Shown: in pieces, positions 25,787-35,571 of the stretch
How the letters are laid out: each line of letters begins with the position of its first letter
Numbering within the stretch: position 1 is the stretch's first letter
NCBI RefSeq assembly: GCF_902499045.1
Contig: NZ_CABVPL010000006.1
Span: 1 to 64,000 of the forward strand
DNA: 64,000 bases
Direction of reading: 5' to 3'
Origin: Burkholderia latens
Lineage (GTDB): Bacteria; Pseudomonadota; Gammaproteobacteria; Burkholderiales; Burkholderiaceae
Notes under the pieces: model-generated
Database searches by the model: none
What the model saw: only the letters and a program-made list of their open reading frames with translations
Told to the model about the DNA's origin: nothing
Made by a program: the position numbers and the translations under genes

Positions 25787-27508
25787 TCAACGCAGGTTGG
25801 TCCGCCCGAGTTCGACGATTTCATCGCCGCGCCCGCTCAGGATCGCGCGCAGCATGAACAGGCTGAAACCCTTCGCATGCGCGAGCTCGATCTTCGGCGG
25901 CATCGCGAGTTCGTACTTCGACGTGACGACGTCGACCACTGCCGGCCCGTCGTGCGCGAACGCGGTGCGCAGCGCATGCTCGACGTTCTCCGAATGCTCG
26001 ACGCGCACGCTGAAGATCCCCGCGCCCTTCGCGATCGCCGCGAAGTCGGTCGGGCTCAGGTCGACGTTCGTGTCGAGGTAGCCCGCCGCCTTCAGCTCCA
26101 TCGACACGAAGCCGAGCAGGCTATTGTTGTAGACGACGATCTTGATCGGCAGCTTCAGCTGGCGTGCGGTCAGCAGATCGCCGAGCAGCATCGACAGCCC
26201 GCCGTCGCCCGACAGCGATACGACCTGCCGCCCCGGATGCGCGCCCTGCGCGCCGAGCGCCTGCGGCATCGCGTTCGCCATCGAACCGTGATTGAACGAG
26301 CCATGCAGCTGGCGCTTGCCGTTCATCGTCAGGTAGCGCGCGGCCCATAGCGTCGGCGTGCCGACGTCGGCCGTGAAGATCGCATCCTCCGCCGCGACTT
26401 CGTCGACGATCTTCGTCAGGTATTGCGGATGGATCGCGCGGCCCGGCGGCTCGGCCACCGCGAGATCGTCGAGGCCCTTGCGCGCGGCCGCGTAGTGCTT
26501 CAGCGCGTTCTCGAGGAAGCGCCGCTGCGTCTTGCGCGTGAGGCGCGGCAGCAGCGCCGCGATCGTGTCCTTGACCGTGCCGACGAGCCCCAGCGCAAGC
26601 GGCGCGCGATGTCCGAGCTGCGAGCCCTTCCAGTCGATCTGCGCGATCTTCGCGTCTGCCGGATAGAACGGCCGGTACGGGAAATCCGTGCCGAGCATCA
26701 GCAGCGTGTCGCACGATTCCATCGCGTGATAGCCGGAGCTGAAGCCGATCAGCCCGGTCATCCCGACGTCGAACGGGTTGTCCCATTCGACGAACTGCTT
26801 GCCGCGCAGCGCGTGCACGACCGGCGCGCCGAGCGTATCGGCCAGCGCGACCACTTCGTCGTGCGCGCCCTGCGTGCCGCTGCCGCACAGCAGCGTGACC
26901 GCGTCGGACCCGTTGAGCAGCGCCGCGAGCCGGTCGAGATCGGCGTCCGCCGGCACGATCGACGGCGGCGCCGATTCGCTCCACGCGGGTGCTTCTTCCG
27001 GGCCGTCGCCGAGCGCGATGTCGCCCGGCAGCACGATCACCGCGACACCGCGCTCGTCGATCGCAGTGCGCATCGCGCGCGCGAGCACGCGCGGGAACTG
27101 CGATGCGTTGGTCACGAGTTCCGCGAAATGGCTGCACTCGCGGAAGAGCTCCTGCGGATGGGTTTCCTGGAAGTAGCCGAGGCCGATCTCGGTCGATGGA
27201 ATGTGCGCGGCGATCGCGAGCACCGGCTGGTGATTGCGGTGACAATCGTACAGCCCGTTGATCAGGTGAAGATTGCCGGGGCCGCAGCTGCCCGCGCACA
27301 CCGCGAGCCGCCCGGTCGATGCGGCATCCGCGCCGGCCGCGAATGCGGCGCTTTCCTCGTGCCGCGTATGCATCCAGCGGATCGAGCCGATCTGGCTCAG
27401 GCTGAACGACAGCCCGTTCAGGCTGTCGCCCGTCACGCCCCAGATGCGGTCGACGCCCGCTGCCGCCAGCGTCTTCGCCAGATATTCCGCCATCGTCTGT
27501 CTTGCCAT
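25787..27508 (-). CDS. poxB: Pyruvate dehydrogenase (quinone)/pyruvate oxidase, TPP-dependent, 573 aa
   Basis: A three-domain thiamine-diphosphate enzyme that decarboxylates pyruvate to acetate with electrons going to FAD and ubiquinone. Seen: the N-terminal pyrimidine domain with catalytic Glu ([14 protein letters not shown]), the FAD/central domain ([20 protein letters not shown]) and the C-terminal pyrophosphate domain [15 protein letters not shown] with KIVVYNN. The GDYIGP-type start ([10 protein letters not shown]) is typical of PoxB. The ATG at 27508 follows GAGGG. Acetolactate synthases are similar, but the gene length and motifs favour PoxB. Probably monocistronic. Confidence 0.88.
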   Translation of the reverse strand: MARQTMAEYLAKTLAAAGVDRIWGVTGDSLNGLSFSLSQIGSIRWMHTRHEESAAFAAGADAASTGRLAVCAGSCGPGNLHLINGLYDCHRNHQPVLAIAAHIPSTEIGLGYFQETHPQELFRECSHFAELVTNASQFPRVLARAMRTAIDERGVAVIVLPGDIALGDGPEEAPAWSESAPPSIVPADADLDRLAALLNGSDAVTLLCGSGTQGAHDEVVALADTLGAPVVHALRGKQFVEWDNPFDVGMTGLIGFSSGYHAMESCDTLLMLGTDFPYRPFYPADAKIAQIDWKGSQLGHRAPLALGLVGTVKDTIAALLPRLTRKTQRRFLENALKHYAAARKGLDDLAVAEPPGRAIHPQYLTKIVDEVAAEDAIFTADVGTPTLWAARYLTMNGKRQLHGSFNHGSMANAMPQALGAQGAHPGRQVVSLSGDGGLSMLLGDLLTARQLKLPIKIVVYNNSLLGFVSMELKAAGYLDTNVDLSPTDFAAIAKGAGIFSVRVEHSENVEHALRTAFAHDGPAVVDVVTSKYELAMPPKIELAHAKGFSLFMLRAILSGRGDEIVELGRTNLR

Positions 27509-27848
27509 GATGCCCTCGCTCGTCGATTGGTCGTCACACGATTGATCCGGCTCCGGCGCCTGCTGCCTTCGCCGATGACGGGACGAGCATACGCGATCGT
27601 GCCGAACGGTGTCGTGACGGTGCATGCGGTATGCGCGCAGGCGCCGCGGGGCGGATCGCCGGGCGTTGTGCCGACCGGCAGGACGGCGCGACCGTGCGCG
27701 TCCGCGCAGCCGGGAGCCCTTTGCGCAAGTTCGGACGCGCGTCGCCGCTGCGCACGCAATTCCCGCCCACAGGCCAACGCGGGTTCGGCCGGGCGCCATC
27801 CGTCCGGCCCCCCGCGAGCGTCCGCCCGGCCGCCGCCACCGCGCTGCG
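27509..27848. other. Intergenic region upstream of poxB
   Basis: About 340 bp with no supported gene, between the acdR stop and the poxB start on the same strand. It should contain the poxB promoter. No clear terminator for acdR was seen. Confidence 0.45.
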
Positions 27849-28349
27849 CTACACCGGCAGCGCGTGCGTCGACAGGATCTCCTTGAGCACCATGAACGAG
27901 CGCACTTGCCGCACGCCGGGCAGGTACAGCAGTTGTTCCGCGTGCAGCCGGTTGAAGCTGTCGTTGTCGCGCGTACGCACCAGCATGAAATAGTCGAATT
28001 CACCGGTGACGACGTGACATTCGACGCACCCCGACACCTTCTGCGCGGCCTTCTCGAACGCGGCGAACGTTTCCGGCGTCGAGCGATCGAGCACGAAGCC
28101 GATCACGACCAGCATCCCGGCGCCGAGCGGCTTAGGGTCCAGCAGCGCGACGATGTTGCGAATCAGCCCCATTTCCTTCAACCGCTCGACGCGCCGCAGG
28201 CACGCCGGCGCGCTCAGCTTCACTTTCGCCGCAAGGCTCACGTTCGAGATCGACGCGTCCTGCTGCAGCTGCCGCAGGATCGCGCGATCGATGCGATCGA
28301 GCGCCGGTGCGGCATCGGCCGGCGATGCGTTGCCACGACCTAATTTCAT
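27849..28349 (-). CDS. acdR: Lrp/AsnC-type regulator of ACC deaminase, 166 aa
   Basis: N-terminal HTH (about 17-75: [40 protein letters not shown]) and a C-terminal RAM effector domain (about 80-160: [38 protein letters not shown]). Divergent placement 193 bp from acdS is the classic acdR-acdS arrangement, in which AcdR activates acdS in response to ACC together with other factors. Full length. Confidence 0.9.
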   Translation of the reverse strand: MKLGRGNASPADAAPALDRIDRAILRQLQQDASISNVSLAAKVKLSAPACLRRVERLKEMGLIRNIVALLDPKPLGAGMLVVIGFVLDRSTPETFAAFEKAAQKVSGCVECHVVTGEFDYFMLVRTRDNDSFNRLHAEQLLYLPGVRQVRSFMVLKEILSTHALPV

Positions 28350-28369
28350 TGCACGAATCTCCCGTTCTA

Positions 28370-28391
28370 CGAATCGAAATTATCCGATTCC
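28370..28391. promoter_or_regulatory. Inverted repeat in the acdR-acdS divergent promoter
   Basis: GAATCG (28371-28376) and CGATTC (28385-28390) flank the A/T centre AAATTATC. An A/T-centred dyad beside a divergent Lrp-type regulator is the shape expected for its binding box. The site lies 20 bp upstream of the acdR start, so it could mediate autoregulation as well as acdS activation. Confidence 0.5.
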
Positions 28392-28542
28392 CGGTTTTAT
28401 CGCCGATAACGTAGGTTGATGCAATTCATTTCGCAAGCTCATTTCCCGCGCTTCTGCCTATCATTTTTCTGATCGGCGCACGGCCTGCCGGTCGCGCCCG
28501 AACGATCCGATTCCCGTTTGTATTCCTTCCGGAGCCCTGCCG

Positions 28543-29559
28543 ATGAACCTCCAACGCTTCCCTCGTTATCCACTGACGTTCGGCCCGACGCCCATCCTGC
28601 CGCTGAAACGCCTCAGTGCGCATCTCGGCGGCAAGGTCGAGCTGTATGCGAAGCGCGAGGACTGCAATAGCGGTCTCGCGTTCGGCGGCAACAAGACACG
28701 CAAGCTCGAATACCTGATACCGGATGCCCTGGAGAAAGGCGCCGATACGCTCGTGTCGATCGGCGGCGTGCAGTCGAACCAGACGCGCCAGGTCGCTGCC
28801 GTCGCCGCGCATCTCGGGATGAAGTGCGTGCTCGTGCAGGAGCACTGGGTCAACTACGAGGATCCCGTGTACGACCGCGTCGGCAACATTCAGCTGTCGC
28901 GGATGATGGGCGCCGACGTGCGGCTCGTTTCCGACGGTTTCGACATCGGCATTCGCCGCAGCTGGGAAGACGCGATGGAGAGCGTGCGCCAGGCGGGCGG
29001 CAAGCCGTATCCGATTCCGGCCGGCTGTTCCGAGCATCCGCTCGGCGGGCTCGGCTTCGTCGGCTTCGCGGAGGAGGTGCGCGAGCAGGAAGCGCAACTC
29101 GGCTTCAAGTTCGATTACGTCGTGGTCTGCTCGGTGACGGGCAGCACGCAGGCGGGGATGGTCGTCGGTTTCGCGGCCGACGGACGCGCGGATCGCGTGA
29201 TCGGCGTCGACGCATCGGCCAAGCCGGAACAGACGCGCGAACAGATCACGCGCATCGCCCGCCATACGGCCGAGCTGGTCGGGCTTGGCCGCGACATCGT
29301 CGATCAGGACATCGTGCTCGACACGCGTTACGGCGGGCCCGAATACGGTTTGCCGAGCGATGGCACGCTGGAAGCGATCCGGCTGTGCGCGCGGCTGGAA
29401 GGCGTGCTCACCGACCCCGTCTACGAAGGGAAATCGATGCACGCGATGATCGACAAGGTGCGGCTCGGAGAATTCGAGCCGGGTTCGAAGGTGCTGTATG
29501 CGCACCTGGGCGGGGTGCCGGCGTTGAGCGCCTACAACGCCATCTTCCGCGAGGGTTGA
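28543..29559 (+). CDS. acdS: 1-aminocyclopropane-1-carboxylate deaminase, 338 aa
   Basis: A PLP enzyme that breaks the plant ethylene precursor ACC into 2-oxobutyrate and ammonia. The sequence is exactly the canonical 338 aa. The PLP lysine is Lys51 in GGNKTRK and Ser78 lies in GGVQSNQ. Glu295 (VYEGKS) and Leu322 (YAHLGG), the residues that separate true ACC deaminase from D-cysteine desulfhydrase, are both present. This suggests a plant-associated or rhizosphere lifestyle. The ATG follows a GGAG site. Confidence 0.95.
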   Translation: MNLQRFPRYPLTFGPTPILPLKRLSAHLGGKVELYAKREDCNSGLAFGGNKTRKLEYLIPDALEKGADTLVSIGGVQSNQTRQVAAVAAHLGMKCVLVQEHWVNYEDPVYDRVGNIQLSRMMGADVRLVSDGFDIGIRRSWEDAMESVRQAGGKPYPIPAGCSEHPLGGLGFVGFAEEVREQEAQLGFKFDYVVVCSVTGSTQAGMVVGFAADGRADRVIGVDASAKPEQTREQITRIARHTAELVGLGRDIVDQDIVLDTRYGGPEYGLPSDGTLEAIRLCARLEGVLTDPVYEGKSMHAMIDKVRLGEFEPGSKVLYAHLGGVPALSAYNAIFREG

Positions 29560-29984
29560 GGGCGCGCGATGCGGCGCGGCGCGCGTCACGGCCCGCACCG
29601 CATCGCGCAGCGGTTCGCGCTCGCGCACCCATTGCGGCCGGCTGCGTCCAAGGTGCCGAAGCCGCAGTCGTCCCTTGCAAATCCGAGTGCGGTTGTTTCA
29701 CTCGTCATCGGCCATCCCGATTTACATCTCGCTCCATCTCCAAGCGTTGCCCGGCGCGGCGCATCGCGATCGGAGTCGTCCGATACGGGGCAGTCGTATA
29801 TGTATTGAAGCGGTCATACATCGTGCGATTGGCTCATGCGGCCACCCACTTCCACAAAATCAGACAAAACGCATCAACCACACCAATGCGCTAGTACTTA
29901 TTCAATACCCATGCGCGCAAGCGTTTCGTAATATCCCCGGCATTCAACGTGTCGGCTCGCAAGCAACGAGCCGCCTTCGCAACA
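29560..29984. other. Promoter region of the two-partner secretion locus
   Basis: About 420 bp, with A/T content rising from about 29790. It contains CTAGTAC (29891-29897), one half of the palindrome seen twice upstream of fimA. No gene is supported other than a possible upstream GTG extension of tpsB (29949). Confidence 0.45.
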
Positions 29985-31757
29985 ATGAATCCGAGGTGGG
30001 ATATTCGCGCCATCCGTTGCATCAACGTGCCGGCAACTCTGGAAGCAACCGCGTCGAATGCCGGCGCTTCCGGGGACGCGCCATCGAGCACGCAGGCAGG
30101 CCGTGCGCCAGCATCCTTTCGCGTCGGCGGCATCGCCATCGCCCTGTTGATTCCCGGCCTCTCGCAAGCACAAGTGCCCAGCGCCGGCCAGACGATGCGC
30201 GATATAGAAACTACGCGGCCCACCGTGTCGGTACCCCAATCTCCCGACATCGATCTGCCCCGATCGGAACCCACCGCCCCGGCATCCGACGACACCGGCC
30301 CGCGGGTGGCCGTCCACGCGTTCGACTTGGAAGGCAACGCAGCCTTTTCCGCTGCCCAACTGAATGCGGTACTCGCCGACCTGATCGGCCATGACCTCAG
30401 CTTCGGCGAACTCCAGCAGGCAGCCGGCCGCATCACCGCCTATTACCGCGCGCACGGCTACGTGCTCGCCCGCGCTTACCTGCCGCATCAGGACATCGAA
30501 AACGGCGTCGTCCGCATCGCGGTCGTCGAAGGCCGGTACGGGAACATCGAACTGCACAACGGCACGCGCGTGCTCGAGCGCGCATTGCGCCAGCCGCTCG
30601 CGGCGTTGCAGCCCGGCGGCACCGTGCGCGGGCCGGACCTCGAGCGCAGCCTCACCCTGCTCGACGAAATGCCCGGCGTCGATGCCAAGGGTACGCTGAG
30701 GCCGGGCGCCGAACCGGGCACGACGGATCTCGTGATCGACGCCGAGCGCGGCCCGCTCGCGAACGGCTCGATCGAGCTCGACAACTTCGGCGATCCGCTC
30801 ACGGGCCGCTACCGCGCCACCGGCAGCGTCGACGTCAATGCGCCGCTGCGGCTCGGCGACCAGTTCTCGCTGCGCGGCCTGACGAGCAATACGCACCAGC
30901 GCTATTACCGCACCGCGTATCAGGTGCCGGTCGGCCCGGCGTCAACGCGCATCGGCGTCGCCTATTCGGACATGAACTACCGGATAGGCGGCAGCCTCGA
31001 GGCGCTCGGCTATCGCGGCAGTGCGAGCGTGCGTAGCGCGTTCGTCACGCAGCCGCTGGTGCGCAGCCGCCGCGCGAGCGTGAATGTGCAGGTCACGTAC
31101 GAGAACAAGCAGCTTCGCGACACGTACGGCGCCTACGGCATCGTCAGCGACAAGCACGTCGATCTGTGGTCGTTCGGCATCAGCGGCAACAGCCAGGACG
31201 GCTGGCTCGGCGGCGGCCGCAACGGCTTTTCGGCGATGCTCGGCACCGGCCGCCTGCGCGGCAACGATCCGCTCCAGATGAACGACTACGCGAAAACGCA
31301 CGGCCGTTTCACGAAGCTCAGCGTCAACGCACTGCGGCTGCAGGCGCTCGGCGCCCGGTTCCAGCTGTTCACGCAATTCGGCGCGCAATTGTCGTCGCGC
31401 AATCTCGATTCGTCCGAGAAATTCAGTCTCGGCGGCCCATATGGCGTGCGCGCGTATGCGCTCGGCGCAGGCAGCGGCGACCAGGGCTGGCAGACCAGCG
31501 CGGAACTGCGCTATCTCGCGGCGCCCGGATGGCAGGTCAGCACCTTCGTCGATACCGGCCGCGTGCAGTTCAGCAAGCAACGGTGGAGCAACGAACGCAA
31601 CACCGTGCAGTTGTCGTCGATCGGCCTCGGCGTCAGCTGGTTCGGCTCGCGCCGGCAGGTGAACGTGACGGCCGCGCTGCCGCTCGGCAACGCCGACAAG
31701 GTCGCAACGGTCACGCGTTCGCCGAGCGTCTGGTTACAGGCCGCCCAGTATTTCTGA
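29985..31757 (+). CDS. TpsB outer-membrane transporter (ShlB/FhaC/HecB family), 590 aa
   Basis: The beta-barrel partner that exports TpsA proteins. A signal-peptide-like segment (VGGIAIALLIPGLSQAQ) lies unusually far in, at about residues 50-66, so the true start may be later or earlier (GTG at 29949). POTRA domains follow (about 100-265: RVAVHAFDLEGNAAFS, HGYVLARAYLPHQDIENG, VRIAVVEGRYG), then a 16-strand barrel with the conserved motif GGPYGVRAYALGAGSGDQG near residue 495 and a C-terminal Phe (WLQAAQYF). It heads the operon for both tpsA genes. Confidence 0.88.
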   Translation: MNPRWDIRAIRCINVPATLEATASNAGASGDAPSSTQAGRAPASFRVGGIAIALLIPGLSQAQVPSAGQTMRDIETTRPTVSVPQSPDIDLPRSEPTAPASDDTGPRVAVHAFDLEGNAAFSAAQLNAVLADLIGHDLSFGELQQAAGRITAYYRAHGYVLARAYLPHQDIENGVVRIAVVEGRYGNIELHNGTRVLERALRQPLAALQPGGTVRGPDLERSLTLLDEMPGVDAKGTLRPGAEPGTTDLVIDAERGPLANGSIELDNFGDPLTGRYRATGSVDVNAPLRLGDQFSLRGLTSNTHQRYYRTAYQVPVGPASTRIGVAYSDMNYRIGGSLEALGYRGSASVRSAFVTQPLVRSRRASVNVQVTYENKQLRDTYGAYGIVSDKHVDLWSFGISGNSQDGWLGGGRNGFSAMLGTGRLRGNDPLQMNDYAKTHGRFTKLSVNALRLQALGARFQLFTQFGAQLSSRNLDSSEKFSLGGPYGVRAYALGAGSGDQGWQTSAELRYLAAPGWQVSTFVDTGRVQFSKQRWSNERNTVQLSSIGLGVSWFGSRRQVNVTAALPLGNADKVATVTRSPSVWLQAAQYF

Positions 31758-31773
31758 GCGGTCAGGGACGACC

Positions 31774-31803
31774 TGGCCGGGCCCGGCTTCCGGCGAGCCC
31801 GGC
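31774..31803 (+). terminator. GC-rich hairpin after tpsB
   Basis: GGCCGGGC pairs with GCCCGGCC soon after the tpsB stop. There is no T-tract, so partial termination or mRNA stabilisation between tpsB and tpsA is more likely than a strong terminator. Confidence 0.35.
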
Positions 31804-31867
31804 CGGTCTTCACGCGGAGGGCGACGCCATCCGCGACGCATCGGGCGGCCTCCAGGCCGCTCGCCTC

Positions 31868-31898
31868 GCGATTTGATTAGGTTTACAGATCAAATCGC
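31868..31898 (+). promoter_or_regulatory. Perfect 10-bp inverted repeat upstream of tpsA1
   Basis: GCGATTTGAT (31868-31877) and ATCAAATCGC (31889-31898) with an 11-nt A/T-rich centre, 33 bp upstream of the tpsA1 start codon. It is less GC-rich than its surroundings, so it could be an operator or an mRNA-processing hairpin that separates tpsA from tpsB expression. It is absent from the leader of tpsA2. Confidence 0.55.
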
Positions 31899-31931
31899 AT
31901 CACCGGTACTCACTACAAGGACAAAATAACG

Positions 31932-34900
31932 ATGAACAAGACCTACGCACTGGTCTGGAACCAGGCCCAGGGCTGCTGGAGCGCGGTCGGGGAAACCGCG
32001 CGCCGGCATGGCAAGTCGAGCGGCGGCAAGCGCCTCGCCGCCACCGCCGTCTCCCTGCTCGGCCTCGCTGCCCTGCCCGCGTTCGCACTGCCCACCGGCG
32101 AAGCCATCACCGCCGGCAAGGCCGACATCCTCCGCGATGCCGACGGCAAGTCGATGTCCATCAATCAGCATTCCGACAAGCTCGTCACCAACTGGCAGTC
32201 GTTCGATGTCGCCGGCGGCGAGCGTGTCTCCTTTCACCAGCCCGGCAGTCAGTCCATCGCGCTGAACCGCGTGATCGGCAACAACGGCAGCCAGATCCAC
32301 GGCAGCATCGACGCCAACGGCAAGGTGTTCCTCGTCAACCCGAACGGCGTGCTGTTCGGCTCCGGCGCGCAGGTCAACGTCGGCGGTCTCGTCGCGTCGA
32401 CTCAAGCCATTTCCGACGCCGACTTCCTCGCCGGCAACTACCGCTTCGCCGGTAACGCCGCCGCGTCGATCGTCAACGACGGCAAGATTACCGCGGCCGA
32501 CGGCGGCAGCGTCGCGCTGCTCGGCGCGCGTGTGTCGAACAACGGCGTGATCCAGGCGAAGATGGGCCGCGTCGCGCTCGGCGCGGGCAATGCGTTCAAG
32601 GTCAATTTCGACGGCAGCGACCTGCTCAGCCTGCAGGTCGAGGGCGGCGCGGTCGATGCGCAGGCCATCAACGGCGGGCTGCTCAAGGCCGACGGCGGCG
32701 AAGTGCTGATGACCGCACGCGCGGCCGGCAACCTGCTCAACGCCGTGGTCAACAACACCGGCACGATCGAAGCGAAGGGCTTCGCCAGCCGCGGCGGCAA
32801 GATCACGCTCGACGGCGACACCGTCAACGTCGGCGGCAAGCTCGATGCCAGCGCAGCGGTAGCCGGTGCGCAGGCCGGCTCGATCGTCACGCGCGGCCAG
32901 CGCGTGAACGTCGCTGCCGATACGAACGTCGACACGCGTGCGGGCAATGCGGCTGGCACGTGGTCGATCGAAGCGGCCAACGCGGGCGTGAATGGCACGA
33001 ACGGCGGTGACCGCTCGATCGCGGCGGACACGCTGTCGCGCAATCTCGGCACCACCAACGTCGCACTGAGCAATACGCAAGGCGACCTGAGCGTCGACGG
33101 CGCGCTCGCGTGGACCAGCGACAACGCACTGACGCTGACCGCGCGGAAGGGCAGCGTCGATCTTCGACAGGCATTGTCGGCAACGGGCACGAACGCTCGC
33201 GTGGCGGCCAACGCAGCCGACAAGATCCGCATCAACGACGCGGTCAAACTGACCGGCCAGAACGCACACCTCGAACTGAACGCGAAGAACGGCCGCGACC
33301 TAACCAACGACAGGGCCGTCGTCACGCTGTCCGGCAACAACGCGTCGTTCAGCGCGAACGGCGAAGGCTACACGGTCCTGCACACCGTCGACGATCTGCG
33401 TCGCATCGACAACGACCTGACGGGCCGCTACGTGGTCGGCAATGCGATCGACGGCCGCGGCGCCAGCTTCCGCAGCATCGGCATCGACAAGTCGTTCGTC
33501 GGCAAGTTCGACGGCCTTGGCAACACCGTCAGCCGCCTGAACGTGTCGAACCCCGGCTACAACGTCGTCGGCCTGTTCGCGGTGAACCACGGCTCCATCT
33601 CCAACCTCGCGCTGTCGAACATCACGGCGACCGCTGCAACCCGACCGTACGGCTCACCGGTTTCGGTCGGCGCGCTGGCCGGCTACAACTTCGGCACGAT
33701 CTCCAACGTGGCGGCCAAGGATGTCGCGGTCACCGGCAAGGCCGGCACGATCGTCGGCGGCCTCGTCGGCAGCAACTACGGCGGCACGATCGAACACGCG
33801 TCGGTATCCGGTCGCGTCGAAGGCGAGCGCGACGCATTCGCCGTCGGCGGCCTCGTCGGGGAGAACTTCTCCAGAAAGGACTGGGTGAACGGTCAGTTGA
33901 CCGACTGGATCGCCGCGACGATCCGCGACAGTCACACCGACGTGAATGTGAAGGTCGCAGGCGCGGGTACCACCGGCGGGCTGGTCGGCCACAACACGGG
34001 CACGATCGACGGCTCGTCGAGCAAGGGCACCGTGACGGCAACGGGCAATTCGGCAATGATTGGCGGCCTCGTCGGGCTGAACGATGACGGAGGCATGATC
34101 AGAAACGCGTCATCGTCCGCAACGGCAACCGTTGCGGCTGGCCAGAACGCCGTTGCCGGCGGCATCGCCGGCATGAACTTCGGCGCCATCTCGGCATCGC
34201 ACGCCAGCGGCAAGATCGCGGTCGGTACCGACAGCACGGCGGGCGGCCTCGCCGGCATCAACTTCGGCGACATCGGCGCATCCACGGCCAACGGCGACGT
34301 GGCGGTCAACGGCAGCGGCACCGCTGGCGGTCTCGTCGGTGCAAACCACGGCCACATCAACGCGTCGAAAGCCACCGGCAACGTGACGGCAGGCAACGGA
34401 AGCTGGGCAGTCGGCGGGCTCGCCGGTACCAACTCGGGCGATATCGACGCGTCAACCGCCAGCGGCAATGTCGCCGTCGGCAACGGCGGCACGGCGGGTG
34501 GTCTGGTCGGCCGCAACGATCAAGCGGGGCGTATCCATGCGTCGAACGCGCTTGGTCAGGTGAAGGGGGGACTCCAATCGACGGTCGGCGGCTTCGCCGG
34601 TCAGAACGACGGGATCATCGAAGTCTCGAAGGCAAGCGGCACGGTTCTGGGCGGCCCAAGCAGCAACGCGGGCGGCTTCGTCGGCGCCAACGGCGCCGGC
34701 CGCATCAGCGCGTCCGATGCAACCGGCGACGTGATCGCGAGCGACAACGGCAACGCCGGCGGCTTCGCGGGCTTCAACTCCGGCGCCATCGACACGTCGA
34801 GCGCGACCGGCAACGTCACCGGCCGTTACGCGAGCGTCGTGGGCGGCTTCGCCGGTCTGAACCTCGGCATGCTGAAGTCGGTGAAAGCAAGCGGCAACGC

Positions 34901-35399
34901 GTCCGCCGGTTATTCCGCCGTCGTTGGTGGCCTGGTCGGCCGGAATTTTCAGGGAACCATCTCCGACGCTCGCGCCAGCGGGTCGGTCAAGGCGCTCGAC
35001 AACGCGAGCGCCGGCGGTCTGATCGGCCATAGCCAAGGCGGTAGCGTGTCTCAGTCGACGGCTTCGGGCAACGTCGAGGCGGGTGCGAATGCCAAGGTCG
35101 GCGGGCTGGCCGGCCAGCTCGCCGGCACGATCGAGAAGTCGAGCGCGGCGGGCTCCGTCAAGGGCGGCGACGACAGCTTCGTCGGCGGTCTCGTCGGCCA
35201 CGGTGGCGGCGTCATCCGGAATTCCTCGTCGAGCGGCACGGTTTCCGGCGGGCGATATGCGTTCCTGGGCGGCCTCGTCGGCGCCAATTTCGGCTCCATC
35301 TATGGCTCGTCGACCACCAGTCGCGTCGAAACCGTGGCCGGCTATGGGCAGACCTCCGGTTCGCTCGTCGGTCTCAATATCGGTGCCGTACGCCCGTGA
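31932..35399 (+). CDS. TpsA exoprotein 1, filamentous-hemagglutinin N-terminal domain with GLUG repeats, 1155 aa
   Basis: A large secreted or surface adhesin. Residues 1-52 are an extended signal peptide (ESPR: MNKTYALVWNQAQGCWSAV, then hydrophobic AVSLLGLAALPAFA). The TPS secretion domain follows, with NPNGVLFGSGAQVNVGG (motif at about 137-153). From about residue 530 to the end I count 21 GLUG-type repeats of the form GGLVGxNxGxI, with spacers typical of surface repeat proteins. There is no visible C-terminal anchor, so it is probably released or held by TpsB. ATG follows AAGGAC. Residues 1-525 are almost identical to TpsA2. Confidence 0.9.
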   Translation: MNKTYALVWNQAQGCWSAVGETARRHGKSSGGKRLAATAVSLLGLAALPAFALPTGEAITAGKADILRDADGKSMSINQHSDKLVTNWQSFDVAGGERVSFHQPGSQSIALNRVIGNNGSQIHGSIDANGKVFLVNPNGVLFGSGAQVNVGGLVASTQAISDADFLAGNYRFAGNAAASIVNDGKITAADGGSVALLGARVSNNGVIQAKMGRVALGAGNAFKVNFDGSDLLSLQVEGGAVDAQAINGGLLKADGGEVLMTARAAGNLLNAVVNNTGTIEAKGFASRGGKITLDGDTVNVGGKLDASAAVAGAQAGSIVTRGQRVNVAADTNVDTRAGNAAGTWSIEAANAGVNGTNGGDRSIAADTLSRNLGTTNVALSNTQGDLSVDGALAWTSDNALTLTARKGSVDLRQALSATGTNARVAANAADKIRINDAVKLTGQNAHLELNAKNGRDLTNDRAVVTLSGNNASFSANGEGYTVLHTVDDLRRIDNDLTGRYVVGNAIDGRGASFRSIGIDKSFVGKFDGLGNTVSRLNVSNPGYNVVGLFAVNHGSISNLALSNITATAATRPYGSPVSVGALAGYNFGTISNVAAKDVAVTGKAGTIVGGLVGSNYGGTIEHASVSGRVEGERDAFAVGGLVGENFSRKDWVNGQLTDWIAATIRDSHTDVNVKVAGAGTTGGLVGHNTGTIDGSSSKGTVTATGNSAMIGGLVGLNDDGGMIRNASSSATATVAAGQNAVAGGIAGMNFGAISASHASGKIAVGTDSTAGGLAGINFGDIGASTANGDVAVNGSGTAGGLVGANHGHINASKATGNVTAGNGSWAVGGLAGTNSGDIDASTASGNVAVGNGGTAGGLVGRNDQAGRIHASNALGQVKGGLQSTVGGFAGQNDGIIEVSKASGTVLGGPSSNAGGFVGANGAGRISASDATGDVIASDNGNAGGFAGFNSGAIDTSSATGNVTGRYASVVGGFAGLNLGMLKSVKASGNASAGYSAVVGGLVGRNFQGTISDARASGSVKALDNASAGGLIGHSQGGSVSQSTASGNVEAGANAKVGGLAGQLAGTIEKSSAAGSVKGGDDSFVGGLVGHGGGVIRNSSSSGTVSGGRYAFLGGLVGANFGSIYGSSTTSRVETVAGYGQTSGSLVGLNIGAVRP
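32000..33485 (+). repeat. Copy 1 of the 1.5-kb tpsA direct repeat
   Basis: The 5' part of tpsA1 from its start (31932) to about 33485 aligns without gaps to 35572-37125, at a constant offset of 3640 bp, with only scattered substitutions. Beyond that point the two genes diverge into different repeat tails. The feature marks the copy, with edges set inside the gene. Confidence 0.85.
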
Positions 35400-35571
35400 G
35401 CGCGATTCGATGCGTTCGCCGGCGCCAAACGTCGTGACGGTTAGCCGGGTTCGCATCGCGGGCGCCTGACCACGTCCGGCCGGCGGCCGACTCGCCGCCG
35501 GTTCCGCGTCACCGGCCGATCGACGGTTCGGTCGGCCGGTCCCTAGAACCTTCATTAAGGATCGCATAACG
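35400..35571 (+). other. Intergenic spacer between tpsA1 and tpsA2
   Basis: 172 bp holding a GC hairpin (CCGGCGGC with GCCGCCGG, around 35478-35499) and the ribosome-binding site AAGGATCG of tpsA2. No promoter is obvious, so tpsA2 probably depends on read-through or an unseen promoter. Confidence 0.4.

Noticed and set aside
29949-29984. GTG start of tpsB at 29949
   Set aside because: No better ribosome-binding site than the ATG at 29985 and it moves the signal peptide even further from the N-terminus; left as an alternative.
33500-35390. Repeated GGC-rich units in tpsA1 that resemble a tandem or CRISPR-like array
   Set aside because: The units are protein-level GLUG repeats with variable spacing and sequence; there are no identical direct repeats with unique spacers.
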